Source: Achromobacter sp. UMC71 (GTDB lineage: Bacteria; Pseudomonadota; Gammaproteobacteria; Burkholderiales; Burkholderiaceae_B). Taken from it: a DNA stretch of 64,000 bases. The position numbers and the translations under genes were made by a program. The notes below the pieces were generated by a model. It was not told the origin of the DNA. It did not search any database and saw only the letters and a list, made by a program, of their open reading frames with translations. Below are positions 10,444-22,737 of the stretch, in pieces. Positions within the stretch are counted from its first letter, which is position 1; each line of letters begins with the position of its first letter. Where the stretch lies: assembly GCF_014170305.1 (NCBI RefSeq), contig NZ_LZZT01000006.1, forward strand, positions 1 through 64,000, in the 5' to 3' direction.

Positions 10444-11081
10444 ATCTGCTTCTCGAAGGCTTGTAATTGCGGCAACAGCGCCTTGACCAGGGTGTGGATG
10501 GGCATGGAGCCGGTTTCCACCACCAGGTCGGCGACTTCTTTATAAAGAGGTTCGCGCAGCGTCATCAGATCGCGCAGTGTGCCGCGGGGATCCGCGGTGG
10601 CCAGCAGGGGACGATTGCGGTCGCGGCAGGTGCGGCGGAACAATTCGTCCACGCTGGCCCTCAAATAGACCACGATGCCGCGTTCGTGCAAGCGCAGGCG
10701 GTTTTCGGCGGCCAGGATGGCGCCGCCGCCGGTGGCAAGAATTATGTTGCGCCGTTGGGTACACTCTTCCAAAGCGGCGGACTCCCGGCGACGGAAACCG
10801 GCCTCGCCCTCGATTTCGAAGATTACCGGCACCCGTACGCCGCAACGCGCCTCGAGCTCATGGTCCAGATCGATAAACTCGCGCCCCAGGGCACGCGCCA
10901 GGCCACGGCCGATGGTCGTCTTGCCCGCCCCCATCATCCCGACCAGGAAGACGGGCAGGTCATGCGGCAACGACACGGTCTTGCCTGCGCATTCCGAGGC
11001 GCAAGGCAAGTTTTCGGGCGCCTCGCCGGAGGGCGCCAGGTCCGGGTCAGCCTCCGGACATGAGTGAGCGGAAAAGTTCAT
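10440..11081 (-). CDS. aroK: Shikimate kinase with N-terminal extension
   Basis: AroK phosphorylates shikimate at the 3-hydroxyl with ATP. From the ATG at 11081 the protein has 213 aa, about 40 more than usual; the kinase proper starts at about residue 43 (VFLVGMMGAGKTTIGR, Walker A at 48-55). The shikimate-binding and lid segments are present (DLDHELE, GFRRRES, ATGGGAIL, CRDRNRPLL). The start is uncertain: no good ribosome site precedes the ATG, and a GTG at 11123 is also in frame. It is divergent from mrcA. Confidence 0.93.
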   Translation of the reverse strand: MNFSAHSCPEADPDLAPSGEAPENLPCASECAGKTVSLPHDLPVFLVGMMGAGKTTIGRGLARALGREFIDLDHELEARCGVRVPVIFEIEGEAGFRRRESAALEECTQRRNIILATGGGAILAAENRLRLHERGIVVYLRASVDELFRRTCRDRNRPLLATADPRGTLRDLMTLREPLYKEVADLVVETGSMPIHTLVKALLPQLQAFEKQI

Positions 11082-11196
11082 GACGGCATTATCACATCTG
11101 CCGCCAAGTTGCCCGCGCACCACACTGAACTATCTTGTTACAGAAACCGATCCGCCACACTGAGGCGGGACCGGAGATACCCGTAAAATCGCCGCG

Positions 11197-13644
11197 ATGA
11201 GCAAGCCCCAGAATTCCTCCAAAAAAGACAAGCCCGCCAATAACGGTTCCCCGATATTGCGATTTTTCGTCAAGACCGGCATCTTCTGTGTCGGCCTGTT
11301 CCTGTGCGGCGTCCTGCTGGCGGGCATGGCGCTGGCCCTGGCCTGGCCCAACCTGCCCGACCTGAACGCCATGACGGACTACCGCCCACGGGTGCCGCTG
11401 CGCGTCTATACGGCCGACAAGGTGCTCATCGGCGAGTTCGGCGAAGAACGCCGCAACGTGCTGCGTTTCAATGAAATCCCGGACGTCATGAAGTCCGCGG
11501 TGCTGGCGGCCGAAGACGACCGCTTCTACCAGCACGGCGGCATCGACTGGACGGGCGTGGTGCGGGCGGGCCTGACTAACCTGATCAACATGTCCAAGAC
11601 GCAGGGCGCCAGCACGATCACCATGCAGGTGGCGCGCAACTTCTACCTGTCGTCCGAAAAGACCTACTCGCGCAAGTTCTACGAACTGCTGCTGACGTTC
11701 AAGATCGAATCCGAGCTCACCAAGGACCAGATCCTCGAGCTCTACATGAACCAGATCTACCTGGGCCACCGCGCCTACGGCTTTGCCGCCGCGTCGCGCA
11801 CCTATTTCGGCAAGCCGCTGTCGGAAGTGACGCCGGCCGAGGCCGCGATGCTGGCTGGCATCCCCAAGGCCCCCTCGCGCTTCAACCCGATCTCGAACCG
11901 CCCCCGCGCCGAACTGCGCCAGCGCTACGTGCTGGGCCGCATGCAGTCGCTGGGCTACCTGACCGAACCTGAGTACAAGCAGGCGATGGCGCAGCAGATC
12001 GTCATGAAGTCGGCGGAAGGCACGCCGGCGGGCGGCTATGCCATCCACGGCGAATACGTCGCCGAACTGGCGCGCCAGCTGCTGTTCAATGTCTACCAGG
12101 ACAACGTCTATTCGCGCGGCATCAACATCTACACCACGGTCCAGTCCAAGGACCAGGAAGCCGCCTACCGCGCCGTGCGCGAAGGCGTGCTGGAATACAC
12201 CCGCCGCGCGCCCTACCCCGGCCCGGAAGAGCAGCTCGACCTGCCGCCCGGCACCGAGAACAACCCACAGGCCCTGGACGAATTCCTGGACGGCGTGTTC
12301 GACAAGTTCAGCGACAGCGGCGACCTGCTGACCGCGCTGGTGCTGTCGGCCAGCCCCACCGAGGTCAAGTTGGCCCGCAGTTCGCGCGAAGTCATCACCG
12401 TCACCGACAAGAAGGTGCTGGGCGTGGTGGCGCGCGCGCTCAACGACAAGGCCAAGCCTGAACAGCGCATCAAGCGCGGCTCGGTCGTCTACATCCGCAA
12501 GCTGGGCGACAACTGGGAAATCATCAACCTGCCTTCGGTGCAGGCGGCCTTTGTCGCCCTGTCGCCGCAGGACGGCGCCATCCGCGCCATGGTCGGCGGC
12601 TTCGATTTCTACCGCGGCAACTTCAACCGCGTGACGCAGGCCTGGCGCCAGCCCGGCTCGAACATCAAGCCGTTCATTTACGCCGCCTCGCTCGAGCGTG
12701 GTCTGACGCCGGCCACGCAGATCTCCGACCAGCCTTTCGAGCTGACCGCGGCGCAGACCGGCTCCAAGGCCTGGAACCCGAAGAACTACGGCAACCAGTA
12801 CGAGCCCATGCTGACGCTGCGCCAGGGCCTGTACAAGTCCAAGAACATGGTCTCGATCCGCATCCTGCAGGCCATCGGCCCGCAGTACGCGCAGGACTAC
12901 CTGACCCGCTTTGGCTTTGACAAGGCGCGCCAGCCGGCCGTGCTGCCGCTGGCGCTGGGCGCGGGCTCCGTGACCCCGCTGCAACTGGCGGGCGCGTTCT
13001 CGGTGTTCGCCAACGGCGGCTATCGCATCACGCCCTACCTGATCGACCGCGTCACCGACAGCAATGGCAAGATCGTGATGCAGTCCAAGCCGGTCGTGGC
13101 GGGCGACGCTGCTGCTCGCGCCATCGATCCGCGCACCGCCTGGATCATGGACGACGTGCTGCGCGGCGTGGCCACCTACGGCACTGCCGCCCGCGCCCGC
13201 GCGCTGCTCAAGCGCAACGACATCGCCGGCAAGACGGGCACCACCAATGAATCCGTGGACGCCTGGTTCTCGGGCTACACGCCGTCCCTGGTCGCCACCG
13301 CCTGGCTGGGCTTTGACCAGCCCAAGTCGCTGGGCTCGCGCGAAACCGGCGGCGGCGTGGCCATGCCGATCTGGGTCGACTACATGCAGGACGTGCTCAA
13401 GGGCGTGCCGGAAGAAAAGCCGCGCCCCCGCCCCGACGGCATCATCGTGGAAAACGGCGAATTCTATTTTTCGGAATTCCCGCCCGGACAAGCCGTCGCG
13501 CGCCTGGGCCTGCCCCAAGCCGACACCCTGGGCGAATTCCTGAATGGCCTGAACAGCGACAGCGGCGAAGACAACCGCATCAAGGTCGCACCAGGCGTGG
13601 GCACGCAGAACGCCCAGCCCTGGTCGCAAAAGATTCCGTTCTGA
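11197..13644 (+). CDS. mrcA: Penicillin-binding protein 1A
   Basis: This bifunctional class A PBP polymerises and crosslinks peptidoglycan. The 815-aa protein has a cytoplasmic tail and one membrane anchor (about 27-49). The GT51 glycosyltransferase domain carries the catalytic Glu in AAEDDRFYQHGG (E106). The transpeptidase motifs are SNIK (nucleophile S488), SKN (548) and KTGTT (679). An OB-like insert lies between the two catalytic domains, as in PBP1A. It is divergent from aroKB. The pilMNOPQ genes that often lie beside mrcA in gamma-proteobacteria are absent. Confidence 0.97.
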   Translation: MSKPQNSSKKDKPANNGSPILRFFVKTGIFCVGLFLCGVLLAGMALALAWPNLPDLNAMTDYRPRVPLRVYTADKVLIGEFGEERRNVLRFNEIPDVMKSAVLAAEDDRFYQHGGIDWTGVVRAGLTNLINMSKTQGASTITMQVARNFYLSSEKTYSRKFYELLLTFKIESELTKDQILELYMNQIYLGHRAYGFAAASRTYFGKPLSEVTPAEAAMLAGIPKAPSRFNPISNRPRAELRQRYVLGRMQSLGYLTEPEYKQAMAQQIVMKSAEGTPAGGYAIHGEYVAELARQLLFNVYQDNVYSRGINIYTTVQSKDQEAAYRAVREGVLEYTRRAPYPGPEEQLDLPPGTENNPQALDEFLDGVFDKFSDSGDLLTALVLSASPTEVKLARSSREVITVTDKKVLGVVARALNDKAKPEQRIKRGSVVYIRKLGDNWEIINLPSVQAAFVALSPQDGAIRAMVGGFDFYRGNFNRVTQAWRQPGSNIKPFIYAASLERGLTPATQISDQPFELTAAQTGSKAWNPKNYGNQYEPMLTLRQGLYKSKNMVSIRILQAIGPQYAQDYLTRFGFDKARQPAVLPLALGAGSVTPLQLAGAFSVFANGGYRITPYLIDRVTDSNGKIVMQSKPVVAGDAAARAIDPRTAWIMDDVLRGVATYGTAARARALLKRNDIAGKTGTTNESVDAWFSGYTPSLVATAWLGFDQPKSLGSRETGGGVAMPIWVDYMQDVLKGVPEEKPRPRPDGIIVENGEFYFSEFPPGQAVARLGLPQADTLGEFLNGLNSDSGEDNRIKVAPGVGTQNAQPWSQKIPF

Positions 13645-13655
13645 ACGGAAATAAG

Positions 13656-13683
13656 AAAAGGCCGGCATTGCGCCGGCCTTTTT
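13656..13683. terminator. Bidirectional terminator between mrcA and cyaY
   Basis: AAAAGGCCGGC (13656-13666) pairs with GCCGGCCTTTT (13672-13682). T-runs follow the stem on both strands, serving the convergent mrcA and cyaY genes. Confidence 0.9.
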
Positions 13684-13691
13684 GCTGAACG

Positions 13692-14021
13692 CTACAGTCG
13701 GATCGTGACGGGCACGCCCGCCGCCGCGGAACAGATCTGGGACAGCGCGTCGGGCAATTTCGGGCCGCCTCGGGTATCGTTCCAGTTCTGGCCGTCATAG
13801 CGGTAGTGGAACCCCCCGCTGCGCGCGGCCACCCACAGTTCCTGCATGGCGGCCTGGCTGTTCACCACCACGTGGGTATTGTCTTCGAACACCATGGTCA
13901 GCACATTGCCGCTGCGGCTGGTTTCGACGTCGACGTCGAGCGAAGCCGCCCAGTCATCGGCCTGGCTTTCGATGCTTTCCAGCACCTGGTCGATCAACGC
14001 AAGAAATTCGGTTTCGGTCAT
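13692..14021 (-). CDS. cyaY: Frataxin-like iron-binding protein CyaY
   Basis: CyaY modulates iron supply and activity of the IscS/IscU iron-sulfur cluster machinery. The 109-aa protein has the frataxin fold signature: an acidic first helix (FLALIDQVLESIESQADDW), then strands including NVLTMVFEDNTHVVVNSQ, and the WVAARSGGFHYRY and WNDTRGG segments. Length is normal. It is divergent from lptM-lysA, the usual arrangement in proteobacteria. Confidence 0.95.
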   Translation of the reverse strand: MTETEFLALIDQVLESIESQADDWAASLDVDVETSRSGNVLTMVFEDNTHVVVNSQAAMQELWVAARSGGFHYRYDGQNWNDTRGGPKLPDALSQICSAAAGVPVTIRL

Positions 14022-14076
14022 AATCGAGCCTGCAAGAATTACGGAGTTCCCAGTGTTCCAATTGGCATTCAGCCGC

Positions 14077-14244
14077 ATGTCTCTTCGCATTGTAGCCACG
14101 CTTATGGCGACCGGCATGGTTGCGGCCTGCGGATACAAGGGTCCTTTGTACATGCCGACCCCTGACGGCAAGCCGCCCCCGCCCTCGCAACGCCAGACTG
14201 GGCCCCAGGTACCGCAAATACCGACTGCCCCCACCTTGCCATGA
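14077..14244 (+). CDS. lptM: LptM-like small lipoprotein
   Basis: The 55-aa product has a lipoprotein signal peptide ending in the lipobox MVAAC, followed by GYKGPLYMP, the hallmark of YifL/LptM. LptM helps LptD maturation in the outer membrane of E. coli; the same role here is inference. The tail is a Pro- and Gln-rich low-complexity segment. Its TGA overlaps the lysA ATG (14241-14244). Position between cyaY and lysA is the conserved one. Confidence 0.88.
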   Translation: MSLRIVATLMATGMVAACGYKGPLYMPTPDGKPPPPSQRQTGPQVPQIPTAPTLP

Positions 14245-15533
14245 CCGCCGCGTTCCCAGTTCCGCCCGAACTGGCCGGGCATCCGTACTTCCAGTACCGC
14301 AACAACGTGCTGTACGCCGAAGACGTGCCGCTGGACCATCTGGCCGGAAAACTGGGGACACCGCTCTACGTCTATTCCCGCGCCGCCCTCAGGGCAGCGT
14401 GGGACACCTACCGCAGCGCCGTCGGCCAGCGGCCCGTGCTGGTCTGCTACGGCATGAAGGCCAATTCCAACCTGGCCGTCCTGAAGGAATTCGCCCGACT
14501 GGGCGCCGGCTTCGACATCGTGTCCGGCGGCGAGCTCAAGCGCGCCCTGACCGTCGGCGCCGACCCGGCCAGGATCGTCTTCTCGGGCGTGGGCAAACAG
14601 GCCTGGGAAATGCGCGCGGCCCTCGCGGCCGGCGTCCATTGCTTCAACGTCGAATCCGAGGCCGAGCTGCAACGCCTGTCCGATATTGCCCAGGAAATGG
14701 GGCAACGCGCTCGGGTAGCGCTGCGCGTCAACCCGGATGTCGACGCGCAAACCCATCCCTATATCTCCACCGGCCTGAAAGAAAACAAATTCGGCATTGC
14801 CATCGGCGTGGCGCTGGATGCGTACCGCAGCGCCCGCCTGCTGCCCGGCCTGGAGATCACCGGCCTGGACTGCCATATCGGTTCGCAGCTGACGGACATC
14901 AGCCCCTATCTGGACGCCCTGGAAAAACTGCTCGACCTGGTCGAACAACTGGACGGCATCGGCATCCGCCTGTCGCACCTGGACCTGGGCGGCGGACTGG
15001 GCATCCGCTACACCGATGAAACACCGCCTTCACCCAAGGCGCTGCTCGACCAGGTCTTCCAGCGCCTGCAGGCCCGCGGCCAGGATCATCTGCAGGTGGT
15101 GCTTGAGCCCGGCCGCTCATTGATCGGCAACGCCGGCGTGCTGCTGACCACCGTCCAGTACCTGAAGCACGCCGAAGCGCGCAACTTTGCCATCGTCGAT
15201 GCCGCCATGAACGACCTGCTGCGACCGGCGCTGTACGGCGCCTGGCATGGCGTGCACCCCCTGCGGCCACGCGCCGATGATGCCAGCGAGTACGACATCG
15301 TCGGCCCGGTCTGCGAAAGCGCCGATTGGCTGGCGCGCCAGCGCGTGCTGGCGTTGGAACAAGGCGATGCGCTGGCGCTGGAATCGGCCGGCGCGTATGG
15401 CATGACGATGGCAGGCAACTACAACACGCGCCCACGGGCCGCCGAAGTCATGGTCGACGGCGCCAATTACCACGTGGTGCGCCAACGCGAAACGCTGGAC
15501 GATCTGCTGCGGGGCGAATCCACCTTGCCATGA
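14241..15533 (+). CDS. lysA: Diaminopimelate decarboxylase
   Basis: LysA makes L-lysine from meso-diaminopimelate, the last step of lysine biosynthesis. The 430-aa protein is a fold-III PLP enzyme: the Schiff-base lysine is K73 (VCYGMKANSN). The glycine loop (HLDLGGGLGIRY), EPGRSLIG and the ESAGAYGMTMAGNYN segment complete the active site. It overlaps lptM by four bases, so it is translationally coupled. A terminator follows. Confidence 0.97.
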   Translation: MTAAFPVPPELAGHPYFQYRNNVLYAEDVPLDHLAGKLGTPLYVYSRAALRAAWDTYRSAVGQRPVLVCYGMKANSNLAVLKEFARLGAGFDIVSGGELKRALTVGADPARIVFSGVGKQAWEMRAALAAGVHCFNVESEAELQRLSDIAQEMGQRARVALRVNPDVDAQTHPYISTGLKENKFGIAIGVALDAYRSARLLPGLEITGLDCHIGSQLTDISPYLDALEKLLDLVEQLDGIGIRLSHLDLGGGLGIRYTDETPPSPKALLDQVFQRLQARGQDHLQVVLEPGRSLIGNAGVLLTTVQYLKHAEARNFAIVDAAMNDLLRPALYGAWHGVHPLRPRADDASEYDIVGPVCESADWLARQRVLALEQGDALALESAGAYGMTMAGNYNTRPRAAEVMVDGANYHVVRQRETLDDLLRGESTLP

Positions 15534-15562
15534 AGCCGCCGCACGGCCCCGCCCAGCCATGA

Positions 15563-15588
15563 AAAAGGCCCCGTTGACGGGGCCTTTT
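15563..15588. terminator. Bidirectional terminator after lysA
   Basis: AAAAGGCCCCG (15563-15573), loop TTGA, CGGGGCCTTTT (15578-15588). It serves lysA on the plus strand and the resB-ccsB transcript on the minus strand, which ends at 15608. Confidence 0.9.
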
Positions 15589-15607
15589 CGTTGGAGCGTC
15601 TACCGTG

Positions 15608-16981
15608 TCAAAGCTGGCCGTAGGAATGCAGGCCCGACAGGAACATGTTCACGCCCAGGAAGGCGAAGCCCGTGATCAGCAGCCCCGTCAGCGCCCAGTA
15701 GGCCGCCATGGTGCCGCGCAGGCCCTTGATCAGGCGCATGTGCAGCCACGCCGCATAGTTCAGCCAGACGATCAGCGCCCAGGTTTCCTTGGGATCCCAT
15801 TGCCAATAGGCGCCCCAGGCATCCGCCGCCCACAGCGCGCCCAGGATGGTTGCCACCGTGAAGAAGGCAAAACCGATCGCGATGGCGCGATACATGATGT
15901 CGTCCAGCACTTCCAGCGGCGGCAACGCGGCGGCGATACGGCGCCGGCCCAGCAGGATCGCGCCGACGATCACCGCGCCAATGCCGAAATACAGCATCCA
16001 GGTCGCCGACAGGCCGTCAGTGCGGAACACCATCGGTTCGGCGCAAAGCAGCACGCCCAGTACGAATAGCGGCGCCAGCTTCAGCCAGGATGTCGTCTGC
16101 CCGTGCTGCTTGACCAAGTAGGCGAAGCCGACCATGGCGGCCAGCGAGAACGTGCCATAGCCGATGAAATTCGCGGGCACGTGCAACTTCATCCACCAGC
16201 TCTTGAGCGCCGGCACCAACGGCTGGATCTGCCCCGCGTCGCGCGTGAACGAATACCACAGCAGGAACACCACCGCCGACGTCACGACCAGCAGCACGAA
16301 GCCGCCCAGCGCGCGCGTGTTGTACTTGCGCTCGTAGTACAGATAGAACAGCGCCGTGATGAGCGAGAACAGCACGAACACTTCGTACAGGTTGCTGACC
16401 GGAATGTGGCCCAGGTCGGGCCCCATCAGGTGGCCTTCGCGCCAGCGCACCAACAGGCCCGTCACGCCCGCGAATACCGCGCCCCAGGTCAGGGCCGTGC
16501 CCAGCCAGGCGGCCGTCGGACTGAACACGCCGATCCAGTAGCAGACCATGGCCAGCGCGAACAGCGCGCTCATCCAGAGAATGGCTGACTGCGACGAAAA
16601 CAAGTACTTCAGGAAGAACACCTGCTCGGCCCGCGCCAGGTCATTGCCGTAGAGCATCAGCGCCAGGCCGGCCGCGATCGCACAGGCGACCATCAGGCGG
16701 CGCAAGGGGCGCCACAGCCATCCCAGCCAGGCCAGCGCAGGCACCGTGCCGCACAGGATGATCTTCTCGTAGTAGTCCATGGCGCCGGCATAGCGGGTCA
16801 GCGCAAAGCCGGCCCCCACTGCCAGCAGCAGGAAGAAGACGACGTCCGTCCAATCCGGCTTGCCGCGTTGCGCGCGGTTGTCGCCCGTCTCGGACATGCC
16901 GTCCTGCCAAAGCGCGTCGGGCGCTGACGCATGCACGGGCATGTCAGGCGTGGGGGAATGCGTGGTGGTCGTCGTGGACAT
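15608..16981 (-). CDS. ccsB: System II cytochrome c synthase subunit CcsB (ResC/CcsA-type)
   Basis: Together with ResB this inner-membrane protein exports haem and attaches it to CXXCH motifs of periplasmic apocytochromes. The 457-aa protein has many membrane spans and the tryptophan-rich WWD loop (WGAYWQWDPKETWALIVWL), plus external histidines expected to ligate haem (LHVPANF region). A hydrophilic Thr- and Ser-rich N-terminus of about 40 residues precedes the first span. It lies 8 nt after resB and forms an operon with it. Confidence 0.95.
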   Translation of the reverse strand: MSTTTTTHSPTPDMPVHASAPDALWQDGMSETGDNRAQRGKPDWTDVVFFLLLAVGAGFALTRYAGAMDYYEKIILCGTVPALAWLGWLWRPLRRLMVACAIAAGLALMLYGNDLARAEQVFFLKYLFSSQSAILWMSALFALAMVCYWIGVFSPTAAWLGTALTWGAVFAGVTGLLVRWREGHLMGPDLGHIPVSNLYEVFVLFSLITALFYLYYERKYNTRALGGFVLLVVTSAVVFLLWYSFTRDAGQIQPLVPALKSWWMKLHVPANFIGYGTFSLAAMVGFAYLVKQHGQTTSWLKLAPLFVLGVLLCAEPMVFRTDGLSATWMLYFGIGAVIVGAILLGRRRIAAALPPLEVLDDIMYRAIAIGFAFFTVATILGALWAADAWGAYWQWDPKETWALIVWLNYAAWLHMRLIKGLRGTMAAYWALTGLLITGFAFLGVNMFLSGLHSYGQL

Positions 16982-16989
16982 AAGAAACC

Positions 16990-19068
16990 TTAAGACCCTT
17001 TCTGGCGCAGCAGCGCCTGCTTGAAGCGATCAAACTCCTGATTGAAGTCGAGTGTACGCTTCTGGGAAGTCATTGCCGCCAGGATGCCGCTGCCGTTCTC
17101 TACCGGCCGGACCCAGATCCAGACCCGGCGATCCCGAATATAGAACATCGAGAACACGCCCAGGACCAGCAGCAGGCTGCCCAGGTAGACCGTGTTCTTG
17201 CCGGGGGTGCGGCTCACCTGGAACACGCTGGCCTGGATGTGGTTGAAATCCGCCAGCGAGAAGAACATCGGCGCCGGATAGACGGTCAGGTCCGACAGGG
17301 CCGCCACCGCCAGGCGCGACCACACCGCGGCGCGCTCGCCATCGGCGCCCTCGGTGGCCGCCGGCGGCAGTCCGGCCCGTTCACGCTCGATGGCGCGCAC
17401 TTCGTTCATGCTGGCGCCGATCAGCCGGATCACCACGTCGGCCGCGCGCTCCATGTCGGCAGGCGGGGTGTTGGCCTGCAAGAACGCCGCCACGGCCTGC
17501 AGGCCGCCGGACGCGAAGGTTTCCAGGGCGCGCTCGGCCGCTGTCTGCAACGGTTGGCGGTCCGCGCCGGTCGGGCTGTTGCGTTCGGCGAACCGGCGCG
17601 CCGCTTCCTGGCGTGCCACGGGGTCCGCCAGGGTGGCGCGCAGCCGCATGAACTCGGCCACCGAGCTGTCATCGTCCGCGGGAATGCGCAGATAGCGGAA
17701 CGGCTCGGACGCGTTGTTGCGCACGCCGGCCAGGAACACGCTGGCGCCATCGAGCTGCACCGGCAGCATGTAGTTCTGGAATTCGTGCGCCTGGCCGGCA
17801 TCGTCGATCAGCTTGTATTCGACGCTGGGGCCCACGTTGCGCAGGTTTTCGTTCTTCTTGCCCGCCGCGCTACCCGACACCGACGCCACGTGCTCGGCGA
17901 AGCTCTGGTTCGCCCCCTTGGGGTCGCCGCGGGTCAGGTCTTCGACGTTGATGGGACGCAGCGCCGTGATCTCGACGCCCATGGTGCGCGGGCCCTTGCC
18001 TGTGTGAGCGGTTACTTCGGCTGTCTTGCCCACGGTGCCGTCGACATTGAAGGTAGCGCTGTCGGCGCCGACCAGCGGATAGCCCTTGAGCACAACCGTG
18101 CTGCCGCCGTCATCGAAGCTGGATTGATAGACCGTCATGCCCTTGAAGCGCAGCGGCTCGTTCACCTCGATGGTGGACTCGAACGACTTGCCGGTGTCGG
18201 GGTCGGTCACTTCCACTTCGCTGGCAAAGCGGCTGGGCATGCCGGTCGAGTAGTAATCGACCACGAATTTCTTCAACTTCAGGGTGAAGGGCATGGGCTG
18301 CACCAGCGCCCCGTCGCCCACCATCACGACCGCCGTGCTGGCCTGGCCGTTTTCCGGCACCAGCACGCTGGCGCGAAAGCTGGGGTTATCCACCGACAGG
18401 CGGCCGCTTTCCGGCACTTCGGAAATCAGCATGTTCTCGACGATAGGTTTCTTGCCGCCGAACATGACCTGCAGGCGCACCGGCAGCTCGCTATCGAGCA
18501 AGCCGCCGATACAGATAATGACCATCGCGGCGTGGGCAAATACATAACCCAGCCGGTTGGCGCTGCCCTTCTTGGCCGCCAGCAGCACGCCCGTGTTGTC
18601 CTGGCGCTCGCGCACCGCGTAGCCCATCCGCTTGAGCAGCGCCGTCAGGCCGGCCGCGGTCTGGGGCACATCGGTGGGCACTTCGGCTTCGACCCGATGC
18701 GGAAAGGCCCGCAGGCTGCTGCCGCGCACGTGTTCACGGAACGAGCTGGCCTCGCGCAGCATCTTGGGCGCGTTGCGGATCAGGCAGACCGAGGTCGAAA
18801 TGACCAGGAACGCCATGATCAGCAGAAACCACCAGCTGTTGTAGACGTGCCAGATGGAGAACTTGTCGAACACTTCGAACCAGAACGGGCCGAACTGGTC
18901 GATGTAATTGCTGGACGACCGATTTTGCTGCAGCACCGTCCCCACCAGGCTCGCCACGCAGATGAACATCAGCAGGCTGACGGCGAAACGCATCGAGCCC
19001 AGCAGTTCGAACAGGTCGCGGGGCAGGCTGCGCAGGGAAGGACGGGTATGTGTCTGAGTCGAATTCAT
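16990..19068 (-). CDS. resB: System II cytochrome c biogenesis protein ResB (Ccs1)
   Basis: ResB is the partner of CcsB in haem delivery. The 692-aa protein begins with ELLGSMRFAVSLLMFICVASLVG, the standard ResB opening, and has four predicted spans: three in the N-terminal part and one near the C-terminus (TVYLGSLLLVLGVFSMFYI). A periplasmic domain of about 440 residues lies between. An Ala- and Arg-rich helical insert (about residues 480-590) makes it longer than many homologues. It is the first gene of the resB-ccsB operon, downstream of cytochrome c4. Confidence 0.95.
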   Translation of the reverse strand: MNSTQTHTRPSLRSLPRDLFELLGSMRFAVSLLMFICVASLVGTVLQQNRSSSNYIDQFGPFWFEVFDKFSIWHVYNSWWFLLIMAFLVISTSVCLIRNAPKMLREASSFREHVRGSSLRAFPHRVEAEVPTDVPQTAAGLTALLKRMGYAVRERQDNTGVLLAAKKGSANRLGYVFAHAAMVIICIGGLLDSELPVRLQVMFGGKKPIVENMLISEVPESGRLSVDNPSFRASVLVPENGQASTAVVMVGDGALVQPMPFTLKLKKFVVDYYSTGMPSRFASEVEVTDPDTGKSFESTIEVNEPLRFKGMTVYQSSFDDGGSTVVLKGYPLVGADSATFNVDGTVGKTAEVTAHTGKGPRTMGVEITALRPINVEDLTRGDPKGANQSFAEHVASVSGSAAGKKNENLRNVGPSVEYKLIDDAGQAHEFQNYMLPVQLDGASVFLAGVRNNASEPFRYLRIPADDDSSVAEFMRLRATLADPVARQEAARRFAERNSPTGADRQPLQTAAERALETFASGGLQAVAAFLQANTPPADMERAADVVIRLIGASMNEVRAIERERAGLPPAATEGADGERAAVWSRLAVAALSDLTVYPAPMFFSLADFNHIQASVFQVSRTPGKNTVYLGSLLLVLGVFSMFYIRDRRVWIWVRPVENGSGILAAMTSQKRTLDFNQEFDRFKQALLRQKGS

Positions 19069-19186
19069 GAAAAAAGGGGGGCCGCGCTATCGGCTACCCC
19101 CCTCGTAGACAGCGCGTAACGGAACCAGGTTCCGTACGCTCAGGTTGCGTAAACGCGGACCAGCCGCGCGCGTTGCCGCTTGGCGG

Positions 19187-19888
19187 CTACCGCAGGCCAG
19201 CCGCGTAATCCGCCACGGCCTTGATGTCGGCATCCGACATCCGATCGGCCACGGCGTGCATCACGTCGTTGGCGCGGTCGCCGCTGCGGAACAGCTTGAG
19301 CTGTTCTTCAATGTACAAGGGGAACTGGCCCGACAAGCGGGGGTACTGGCCCGGAATGCCCGCGCCGTTGGCAGAATGGCATGCCGCGCAGGCCGGGACG
19401 TTGCGTTCAGGCAAACCGCCGCGCCAGATCTTTTGACCCAGATCAACCAGCTTCTCGTAGCCTGCCGTGGCGGGCTCCTTCAAAGGCTGCTGCGCCAGGT
19501 ACAGCGCGATGTTCTGCATGTCGGCAGGCGTCAGATTCTGCGCCATGGCGGTCATGGGGGTGGGATTGCCGCCCGCGCCGTTGCGTACGGGCAGCTTGGC
19601 ACCCGACTTGACCTGGAAATCGGTCAGTTGCTTGACCAGGTATTCGTGGGGTTGCGCGGCCAGGTTGGGATTCACCGGAATGGTGCTGTTGCCCGCCGCG
19701 CCATGACAGGAGGCACAGGCAATGATGCCTCGGGAGGCGTCGCCCTGGTCAAACAGCTGTCCGCCCTTGGCGGCATCTGGTTTGGCCGGGCCCGCAGCCC
19801 CGTCGGCGGCGAAACTCGTAGTAGATAAGGCGGAGGCGCCGAGCAACAGCCCGCTCGCAACCAACATCCGGGACAGCACACGCTTCAT
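19187..19888 (-). CDS. Dihaem cytochrome c4
   Basis: The 233-aa periplasmic electron carrier has a Sec signal peptide (about residues 1-28, ending TSFAA) and two haem-binding motifs, CASCH (58-62) and CAACH (167-171), each in a cytochrome c fold half. Axial methionines probably lie in PMTAMAQ and ADRMSDA. Cytochrome c4 typically passes electrons to terminal oxidases. The ATG at 19888 was chosen because GAGG lies 6 nt upstream; an ATG at 19909 is possible. It neighbours its own maturation genes resB-ccsB. Confidence 0.93.
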   Translation of the reverse strand: MKRVLSRMLVASGLLLGASALSTTSFAADGAAGPAKPDAAKGGQLFDQGDASRGIIACASCHGAAGNSTIPVNPNLAAQPHEYLVKQLTDFQVKSGAKLPVRNGAGGNPTPMTAMAQNLTPADMQNIALYLAQQPLKEPATAGYEKLVDLGQKIWRGGLPERNVPACAACHSANGAGIPGQYPRLSGQFPLYIEEQLKLFRSGDRANDVMHAVADRMSDADIKAVADYAAGLR

Positions 19889-20120
19889 GAAGACCTCGAC
19901 GAATCGCATCGCTCAAGGCGCAAAAAGGCGCCCACGCCTACCCGCACATCTGGAAAACCGTATCGAACCTGATTTGCCGTTCTGCCTGCCCAGAGAAAGC
20001 CGGTTGGTACCGAAATGCCCTCAACAGTAAGCAAAAGAGACGGCTCCGCGCACGGGGACCACTGTTGCAAACGCCGGATTATACAATAGGGCTCGAAACC
20101 AACCGTATCCAAAGCCATCC

Positions 20121-22701
<2,581 letters not shown>

Positions 22702-22737
22702 GCGACGCGAGCCCTCATGGTAGCGGCCGGGCGCCGC

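Noticed and set aside
11092-13668. 858-codon open frame opposite mrcA
   Set aside because: Shadow frame from codon bias; the sense strand is an intact PBP1A.
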